Below are positions 59,046 to 64,000 of a DNA stretch of 64,000 nucleotides, one piece after another. The stretch comes from Parvibaculum indicum. GTDB lineage: Bacteria; Pseudomonadota; Alphaproteobacteria; Parvibaculales; Parvibaculaceae. A model generated the notes under the pieces. The model saw nothing but the letters and a program-made list of their open reading frames with translations, was not told the DNA's origin and made no database searches. Location: contig NZ_JAASQO010000014.1 of the NCBI RefSeq assembly GCF_011762095.1, forward strand, positions 33,768 through 97,767, in the 5' to 3' direction. Position numbers and translations under genes: made by a program. The number at the start of each line of letters is the position of its first letter. Positions within the stretch are counted from its first letter, which is position 1.

Positions 59046-59169
59046 TCTCTCCCGCCTTACGGCGAGTCGAGTTTCAGGCGCCCCGTCGGCGGAGATTTTC
59101 CGCGGGCGGGGCGTTTTCTTTCGAGGGCCATGCCACGATGCCGCCTCATATGCGGTTACGCTCAGGCCC

Positions 59170-60138
59170 ATGCGCTCTCTGTGCTTCCTTGTCCTGCTCC
59201 TTGTGATGCTGCCTCACGCCGTGGCGGCGGCGCCCGTCTGTGCGACGCGCGAGGCGGTCCAGCCCCGTCTCGATGCGCTGCGGAACGCGATGGAAAAGGG
59301 CCGCTTCGTCTCCTATTCGCCGACCGGCCTCAAGATATGGGCGGAAGGCACCGCGACGCCGGACGAGCAGAGCCTGCGCGACGACCTTGCCGTGCTGCGT
59401 CCCTGGTTCGACGGCCTCGTCACCTATGGCGCGCTGGACGGGCTCGACCGCGTGCCCGAAGCCGCTGCGAAGAGTGGCTACCGCGCCGTCATTCTCGGCG
59501 TCTGGGACATTACGGATGAGGAGGAGATCGACCGCGCGCTCGCCGCGGCGAAGCGTCATCCGGATCTCGTGGTCGGCCTCTCGCTCGGCAATGAGCTTGT
59601 CTTCGGCAAGCGCGCGGGGTGGGACGATCTCGTCCGCGCCATCCACCGTGTGCGCGAGCGTGCGCCCTCTCTGCCGTTGGGCGCGACCGAGCCTTTCGCC
59701 TGGTGGCTGAAACCGGAGGCGAAACCCGCTCTCGCACAGCTCGACTTCCTGCTGGCCAATGCGCATCCCGCCTTCGAGCCCTGGTTCCGCGATGCCCCGG
59801 CGGCGAACGGGGCCGATTTCGTGGTCGATGTCACGGCGCAGCTCGCGGAGGTCTATTGCGGCCCCATCCTGGTGAAGGAAACGGGCCTGCCCACCGAGCC
59901 CGCCGCGCGCAATTTCACGCCCGCGCGCCAGGCCGCCTTCTGGAAGGCCCTTCAGGAGAAGATGCCGCCCACGCGCAAACGCGCCTTTGCCGGTTTCGCC
60001 GCCTTCGATGCGCCCTGGCGCGTCTATGACGAGACGCCGGGCACGGACGGTCCCAACCCCTCCGAGGGCGCATGGGGCCTCTTCACCGTGGACCGCGAGC
60101 CGAAACCCGTCATGGACGTGCTGCCCCGCCTGCGCTAA
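59170..60138 (+). CDS. Secreted GH17-like glycoside hydrolase (putative beta-1,3-glucanase)
   Basis: A 322-residue exported protein with a signal peptide (SLCFLVLLLVMLPHAVAA). The rest has a TIM-barrel pattern like bacterial GH17 proteins: GLKIWAEGTATPDEQSLRDD, ILGVWDITDEEEIDRALAAA, the acid/base Glu in VGLSLGNELVFGKR (about 142) and the nucleophile Glu in ILVKETGLPTEP (about 237). It likely acts on beta-1,3/1,6-glucan, perhaps periplasmic cyclic glucan. Weak RBS. It sits between HU and an ABC importer without obvious functional link. Confidence 0.72.
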   Translation: MRSLCFLVLLLVMLPHAVAAAPVCATREAVQPRLDALRNAMEKGRFVSYSPTGLKIWAEGTATPDEQSLRDDLAVLRPWFDGLVTYGALDGLDRVPEAAAKSGYRAVILGVWDITDEEEIDRALAAAKRHPDLVVGLSLGNELVFGKRAGWDDLVRAIHRVRERAPSLPLGATEPFAWWLKPEAKPALAQLDFLLANAHPAFEPWFRDAPAANGADFVVDVTAQLAEVYCGPILVKETGLPTEPAARNFTPARQAAFWKALQEKMPPTRKRAFAGFAAFDAPWRVYDETPGTDGPNPSEGAWGLFTVDREPKPVMDVLPRLR

Positions 60139-60151
60139 GGCGCATTCGATA

Positions 60152-60187
60152 CGTCATTGCGAGGCGCGGAACGCGACGAAGCAATCT
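60152..60187. repeat. Interspersed repeat family C, partial copy
   Basis: 'cgtcattgcgaggcgcggaacgcgacgaagcaatc' matches the left arm of the element at 47477-47568. It lies in the 155-bp gap before the ABC importer operon. Confidence 0.75.
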
Positions 60188-60293
60188 ATGCGGCGTCGAT
60201 TCACGACGGGCCCCGGCGCCCGCTCCGCCCTTCCTTCATGCGGTAGGGCTGGCTACACTCGCGCGCTTTCAGGGAACGGGCGAAAGGGGCCGC

Positions 60294-61199
60294 GTGGCGG
60301 GACGGAACGACAATCGGCGGAAAAGGCTGTCCGCATGTGTTGCGGCGGGTTTTTTGCTCGTGGCGTCCCATGCGCGCGCCGGGGAGGCTCGCTCCGAGGG
60401 GCCTCTAGCCGGGGAAGCGCCGCAACGCATCGTCTCCATCAATCTGTGCTCGGATATTGTGCTCGCCCCGCTCGCCGCGCCCGGCACGGTCAAATCCGTC
60501 TATCGCCTGTCGAAAGACCCGGCGGATTCGCCCGTCGCCTCCCTGGTCGAAAACATTCCCGCCAATGACGGCCGCATCGAGGACATTCTGCCCTTCGCGC
60601 CCGATCTGGTGCTGGCGCATCAGTTCACCTCGCCCTTCGTGCTCGACATGCTGAAGCGGCTGAACATTCCCGTGGCGCAGGTGAAGAATGCGTCGACCTT
60701 CAACGATATACGCGACAATATTCGCACCGTGGCCGGCGCCATCGGGCGGGAACAGGCGGGCGCGGCGCTGATCGCCCGCTTCGATCGCGCGCTGGCCGCC
60801 GACCGCCGTCCCCTGACGCCGGACGCGCCCGGCATACTCCTCTATCAGGATCTGGGCGGCGCCTCGACGTCCAACTCCATTTTGGGGCGCATCATGGCGC
60901 TGACGGGGTTCCGCAATGTCGTCACGCGCGAAAACGCGGTGGGGATCGTCTATCCCGAGCTGACGGAAGTGATCGCCATGCATCCCGATCTCGTCGCCAT
61001 CGGCGTCTACCGCCCCGACGCGCCGTCGCTGGCCGGCGCGGTTCTGCGGCACCCGGCATTGAAGGCCTATATGACCCGTCACGCACATGAAATCCGCCTG
61101 CCCTCACAGGCATGGCGCTGCAGCTCGCATTACATCGCCGGCATCGCCGACCGCATGGCCGCCGCCCGCGACCGGCTCGCGCAGGGAGAGGCGCCGTGA
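60294..61199 (+). CDS. Periplasmic substrate-binding protein of an iron/cobalamin-type ABC importer
   Basis: A 301-residue cluster A-III (BtuF/FhuD-like) binding protein. A signal peptide follows the GTG start (RKRLSACVAAGFLLVASHARA). The fold has QRIVSINLCSDIVLAPLAAP (about 43-62), DILPFAPDLVLAH, the connecting helix and VVTRENAVGIVYPELTEVIA. There is no lipobox, so it is soluble in the periplasm. Ligand (cobalamin, heme or ferric siderophore) is not determinable. GTG at 60294 with AAAGGGG is preferred because it gives a clean signal peptide. Overlaps the permease gene (GTGA). Confidence 0.8.
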   Translation: MAGRNDNRRKRLSACVAAGFLLVASHARAGEARSEGPLAGEAPQRIVSINLCSDIVLAPLAAPGTVKSVYRLSKDPADSPVASLVENIPANDGRIEDILPFAPDLVLAHQFTSPFVLDMLKRLNIPVAQVKNASTFNDIRDNIRTVAGAIGREQAGAALIARFDRALAADRRPLTPDAPGILLYQDLGGASTSNSILGRIMALTGFRNVVTRENAVGIVYPELTEVIAMHPDLVAIGVYRPDAPSLAGAVLRHPALKAYMTRHAHEIRLPSQAWRCSSHYIAGIADRMAAARDRLAQGEAP

Positions 61200-62206
61200 A
61201 ATACGATACCGCGAGCCGCCGCTACTGGGCGATCAATGCCGGTCTGTTCGGGCTCGTCGTCCTCCTCTTCGCTGGCTCCGTCCTGATCGGACGCGGCTTT
61301 GAGCTCCTGCCGGCGAAATTCGCCGAGATCGCGAAAATCGACCGGGCGCTGGCCTGGCTGGTGCTGGAGCAGGTGCGGCTGCCCCGCGCGGCGCTGGGCG
61401 TGCTGGTGGGGGCCACGCTGGGGCTCACCGGCGCCGTCCTGCAGGGGCTCCTGCGCAATCCGCTGGCCGAACCCGGCATTATCGGCGCCTCGTCCGGCGC
61501 GGCGCTGGGCGCGGTGCTGGTTTTCTATTTCGGGCTTGCCGCCGGCGGGGCCATGGCGGTGCAGCTTGGCGGCGTGGCCGGCGCGCTGCTGGCGCTCGTC
61601 ACGCTTTATCTGCTGGTCGGGCGGCATGCCGCCATCGTGACGCTCATTCTGGGCGGCGTGGCGATTACGGCCTTCTCGGGCGCGCTCACCTCGCTCGCGC
61701 TCAACCTGTCGCCGAGCCCCTATGCCGCCATGGAGATCGTTTTCTGGATGCTGGGCTCGCTGTCGGACCGCTCCATGACGCAGGTCTGGTTCGTGCTGCC
61801 CTTCATGATCGTCGGCTGGGCGCTCGTCGCTTCCACCGCCCGCGCGCTCGATGCGCTGACGCTGGGCGAGGACACGGCGGCGACGCTCGGCTTCAACCAG
61901 ACCTCGGTCAAGGCGCGCGCCATTATCGGCACCGGGCTCGCCGTCGGCGCGGCGGTGTCGGTCACCGGCGTCATCGGTTTCGTCGGTCTCGTCGTGCCGC
62001 ATCTCCTGCGCCCTCTGGTGGGCTACCGGCCCGGCGGGCTGCTGCTGCCGAGCGCGCTGGGCGGCGCGGCGCTGGTGCTCGCCGCCGACATCATCGTCCG
62101 CCTGCCGGTCGGCGGGCCGGAGCCGAAGCTCGGCGTCGTCACCTCGCTTCTGGGCGCGCCCTTCTTCCTCTTCCTCATCATGCGCATGAGGAGGGACACC
62201 GCATGA
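61196..62206 (+). CDS. FecCD/BtuC-type ABC permease
   Basis: A 336-residue inner-membrane permease with about ten helices, of the FecCD family that forms the channel for iron-siderophore, heme or cobalamin import. Family blocks are LVLEQVRLPRAALGVLVGAT, GLLRNPLAEPGIIGASSGAA and the coupling-helix region GFVGLVVPHLLRPLVGYRPG. The GTG start overlaps the upstream stop by four bases with AGGGAGAG in front; its own stop overlaps the ATPase start (ATGA). Translational coupling along the operon is evident. Confidence 0.88.
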   Translation: MKYDTASRRYWAINAGLFGLVVLLFAGSVLIGRGFELLPAKFAEIAKIDRALAWLVLEQVRLPRAALGVLVGATLGLTGAVLQGLLRNPLAEPGIIGASSGAALGAVLVFYFGLAAGGAMAVQLGGVAGALLALVTLYLLVGRHAAIVTLILGGVAITAFSGALTSLALNLSPSPYAAMEIVFWMLGSLSDRSMTQVWFVLPFMIVGWALVASTARALDALTLGEDTAATLGFNQTSVKARAIIGTGLAVGAAVSVTGVIGFVGLVVPHLLRPLVGYRPGGLLLPSALGGAALVLAADIIVRLPVGGPEPKLGVVTSLLGAPFFLFLIMRMRRDTA

Positions 62207-62991
62207 CGGAACTTGTCCTCCGCCACCTCCATGCCTCGCTCGGCGGCGCGCGCATCATTCACGATGTGTCGCTGGATATCCCCGGTCCCGGATTCATCGG
62301 TCTCGTCGGTCCGAACGGGGCGGGCAAGACGACACTTATCCGCGCCATCGCCTCCCTCATTCCCTTCGAGGGGGACATTCTGCTGGATGGCATTCCGCTC
62401 TCTCACTCAATCTCGCCCAACCATGTGCGCAATCTTGCCCGCAGGCTCGCCTATCTTGCCCAGAACGCAGAGAGCCACTGGCCGATAGAGGTGTCCCGTC
62501 TCGTCGCGCTGGGCCGCCTGCCGCATCTGGAACCCTTCCGGAAAATGCGCGAAGCCGATGAAAAGGCTGTCGAACGCGCCATGGAGCTTGCCGATGTCGC
62601 GCGCTATCGCGGCCGCGACGTCATGAGCCTGTCCGGCGGCGAGCGCGCCCGCGTCCTCCTCGCCCGCGCGCTGGCGGTCGAAGCGCCGCTCCTCCTCGTC
62701 GACGAACCGGTCGCCTCGCTGGACCCCTATCACCAGCTCCGCATCATGGAAGTCCTTGAAAACTATGCCAAAAACGCGGGCCGCATCGTCGTCGCCGTGC
62801 TGCACGACCTGTCGCTGGCCGCGCGTTTCTGCGACCGTCTGGTGCTGCTGCATGAGGGAAAAATCCGCGCCGCCGGCCCGCCCGACACCGTGCTGACCGA
62901 CGAAAACCTCGAAGACGTCTACCGGGTAAAAGTTTTTTCCGGCCGCGAAGGCGAGACCCGATACATCGTCCCGCTCTCCCGCACGGAATAG
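62203..62991 (+). CDS. Iron/cobalamin-type ABC importer ATPase
   Basis: A 262-residue ABC ATPase with Walker A GPNGAGKTT (about 38-46), Q-loop in LAYLAQNAESHWPIEV, signature LSGGERARVLLARALA, Walker B LLLVDEPVASLDPYHQL and the switch His in VVAVLHDLSLAARF. It powers the permease encoded just upstream, with a 4-bp overlap. It completes a binding protein-permease-ATPase operon; no TonB-dependent receptor gene is present here, though a tonB gene lies at 29.9 kb. Confidence 0.9.
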   Translation: MTELVLRHLHASLGGARIIHDVSLDIPGPGFIGLVGPNGAGKTTLIRAIASLIPFEGDILLDGIPLSHSISPNHVRNLARRLAYLAQNAESHWPIEVSRLVALGRLPHLEPFRKMREADEKAVERAMELADVARYRGRDVMSLSGGERARVLLARALAVEAPLLLVDEPVASLDPYHQLRIMEVLENYAKNAGRIVVAVLHDLSLAARFCDRLVLLHEGKIRAAGPPDTVLTDENLEDVYRVKVFSGREGETRYIVPLSRTE

Positions 62992-63000
62992 GGGAGACGG

Positions 63001-63894
63001 CTAACCCCTTGTTACTGCTTCGCGAATAAGGGTCCGCAGCCAGATATGGGCCGGATCTTCGTCATGCACCGCGGGCCACGCCTGATGCACGAAGGCCGGC
63101 GGCACGGCAAACGGCATCTCATGCAACCGAAGATCCAGCAGCGCCGCATAGCGTTCGGCCAGCATGCGCGGCATGCATCCGGCGAGATCGGAACTGGCGA
63201 CCAGAAACGCCATGGCATGAAGCGTATCCACTTCCGCGGCAACCCGCCTTTGCCGCCGGAAAGTATGCTCCGCAACGAAGCCGGGCGCATGCCGGGCCGC
63301 GAGGCGGGCATGCGACAGATCGAAGAACCCGGCCTCGTCCAGCGTTCCTTCCGCACGCGTCCCGGCGGCGGTAATGCAGACGAATTCGTCATGCAGCAGC
63401 GCCTCATTGCAGACGGACCTGTCTTCCGGCGGAACGGCGAGCCAGGCGAGGTCGAGGCGCTCCTTCTTCAGGTCGGGAATGATGGTTTCGTCCGACGGTT
63501 GTTTCAGCACGACACTGGCCGCAGCGGCCTCCGAGCGCAGGCGCGGCATGATGCGGGGCAGGTAGAGCGTCTCTCCGAAGTCGCCGAGAGACAGGCTGAA
63601 TTTGCGCATCATTTCCCCCGGATCGAACGGGTGGCGTTCGTGAAATGCGTACCGGGCCAGTCTGAGCGCCTGTCGAACCGGAACGTCCATGGCGCGGGCT
63701 CGGGCGGTTGGCGCTATTTCATTGCCCTGACGAACGAAAAGCGGGTCATTGACCAGCGCCCGCAATCTCGACAAGGCGTTCGAGAGGGCCGGCTGCGTCA
63801 TATTCAGCCTGGCGGCGGCCCGCGTAATACTTCTCTCGGCCATAATGGCCTCGAAGATCGTAAGCAGGTTCAGGTCAATGTTGCGTAAATTCAT
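63001..63894 (-). CDS. LysR family transcriptional regulator (NodD/LinR-like)
   Basis: A 297-residue LysR regulator. The N-terminal winged HTH is NLRNIDLNLLTIFEAIMAER then SITRAAARLNMTQPALSNAL, SRLRALVNDPLFVRQGNEI (about 2-60). A periplasmic-binding-like effector domain follows (about 90-295). The 'LRNIDLNLL' start and 'QPALSNALSRLR' are typical of the NodD/PcpR/LinR branch, which often senses aromatic compounds. ATG at 63894 is the family start; upstream in-frame codons are non-conserved. Convergent with the ABC ATPase gene; its target is not evident here. Confidence 0.87.
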   Translation of the reverse strand: MNLRNIDLNLLTIFEAIMAERSITRAAARLNMTQPALSNALSRLRALVNDPLFVRQGNEIAPTARARAMDVPVRQALRLARYAFHERHPFDPGEMMRKFSLSLGDFGETLYLPRIMPRLRSEAAAASVVLKQPSDETIIPDLKKERLDLAWLAVPPEDRSVCNEALLHDEFVCITAAGTRAEGTLDEAGFFDLSHARLAARHAPGFVAEHTFRRQRRVAAEVDTLHAMAFLVASSDLAGCMPRMLAERYAALLDLRLHEMPFAVPPAFVHQAWPAVHDEDPAHIWLRTLIREAVTRG

Positions 63895-63904
63895 GAGACC
63901 AATA

Positions 63905-63966
63905 ACTAGAGCATTTTCCCATCGTTTTGAATCGTTTGGGATTCCCAAATCAGACGTGATCTGATT
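63905..63966. promoter_or_regulatory. Palindrome-rich region upstream of the LysR gene
   Basis: It contains TTTGGG-ATT-CCCAAA, and AATCAG-N7-CTGATT just beyond it, within the 106 bases before the window end. Such inverted repeats suit a LysR autoregulatory site. The stretch beginning 'agagcattttcccatcg' also recalls interspersed elements of other Hyphomicrobiales, so it could be a repeat instead. Confidence 0.35.
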
Positions 63967-64000
63967 CAACATACGGGCTGGAAGAGGAGGCCAGCTCGGA

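Noticed and set aside
1..64000. tRNA, rRNA or prophage genes
   Set aside because: No cloverleaf-like or rRNA-like sequence and no phage structural or integrase genes were recognised on reading; a tRNAscan-SE and Infernal run would be the decisive check.

Overview
The window looks like chromosomal DNA of a GC-rich alphaproteobacterium. The evidence is a PodJ-type polar scaffold, a TIGR02186 + TauE/SafE pair, a ligase-associated Lhr/PdeM pair, a class Ia ribonucleotide reductase without an N-terminal ATP cone, an HU protein with a Lys/Ala/Pro tail, and a very large set of acyl-CoA genes. The lipid-rich content recalls Parvibaculum-like Hyphomicrobiales; that genus-level guess is inference only. 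I found no rRNA or tRNA gene, no CRISPR array, no prophage and no recognisable transposase.

Layout. 1-8.3 kb: DNA-repair helicase tail and PdeM, CcdA, TIGR02186/TauE, PodJ, and a CAP-domain lipoprotein. 8.5-15.8 kb: a complete beta-oxidation operon (MerR regulator, two acyl-CoA dehydrogenases, thiolase, FadB-type fusion) with a candidate MerR operator ahead of it. 15.9-22.9 kb: a secreted protein, a GST, an orphan EncFtn-type encapsulated-ferritin homologue, an SDR, a crotonase, two alpha/beta hydrolases and small unknowns. 23.0-29.8 kb: a long minus-strand run (GlxA-type AraC regulator, DJ-1/PfpI protein, unknown protein, esterase, crotonase, two double-hotdog thioesterases). 29.9-32.2 kb: TonB, then an AT-richer island with a lone HsdR-N-type nuclease. 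32.2-38.1 kb: a styrene-oxide-isomerase-like membrane protein, TPR-methyltransferase, MaoC hydratase, degenerate transglutaminase-like protein, two PaaI thioesterases, YjbQ and an OmpA-like protein. 38.4-45.4 kb: a second thiolase, MaoC protein, MpaB-type oxygenase plus acyl-CoA dehydrogenase under a divergent TetR regulator, and another acyl-CoA dehydrogenase. 45.6-53.6 kb: K+/H+ antiporter, SDR, FUSC transporter, glutamine amidotransferase, choice-of-anchor I protein and prolyl aminopeptidase. 54.0-64 kb: nrdA/nrdB, a GIY-YIG nuclease, MazG-like protein, HU, a GH17-like glycosidase, an iron/cobalamin-type ABC importer and a LysR regulator.

How it works together. Most of the window serves activation, hydration, oxidation, thiolysis and thioester hydrolysis of acyl-CoAs. 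At least three local regulators (MerR, TetR, GlxA-AraC) and two candidate palindromic operators are visible.

The most unusual signals are non-coding or small. (1) Two genes, a thiolase and an SDR, have a stop codon buried in a perfect or near-perfect hairpin and a downstream echo of their own 3' end. In the thiolase the echo re-encodes the last nine residues with synonymous codons while the hairpin is kept. (2) A GIY-YIG nuclease gene is bracketed tightly by inverted copies of an interspersed palindrome that is scattered over the window. (3) A lone EncFtn-like ferritin has all recalled metal-site residues but no encapsulin and no targeting tail. (4) An isolated StyC-like membrane protein keeps the recalled heme-ligand His and the Asn, but not the Tyr.
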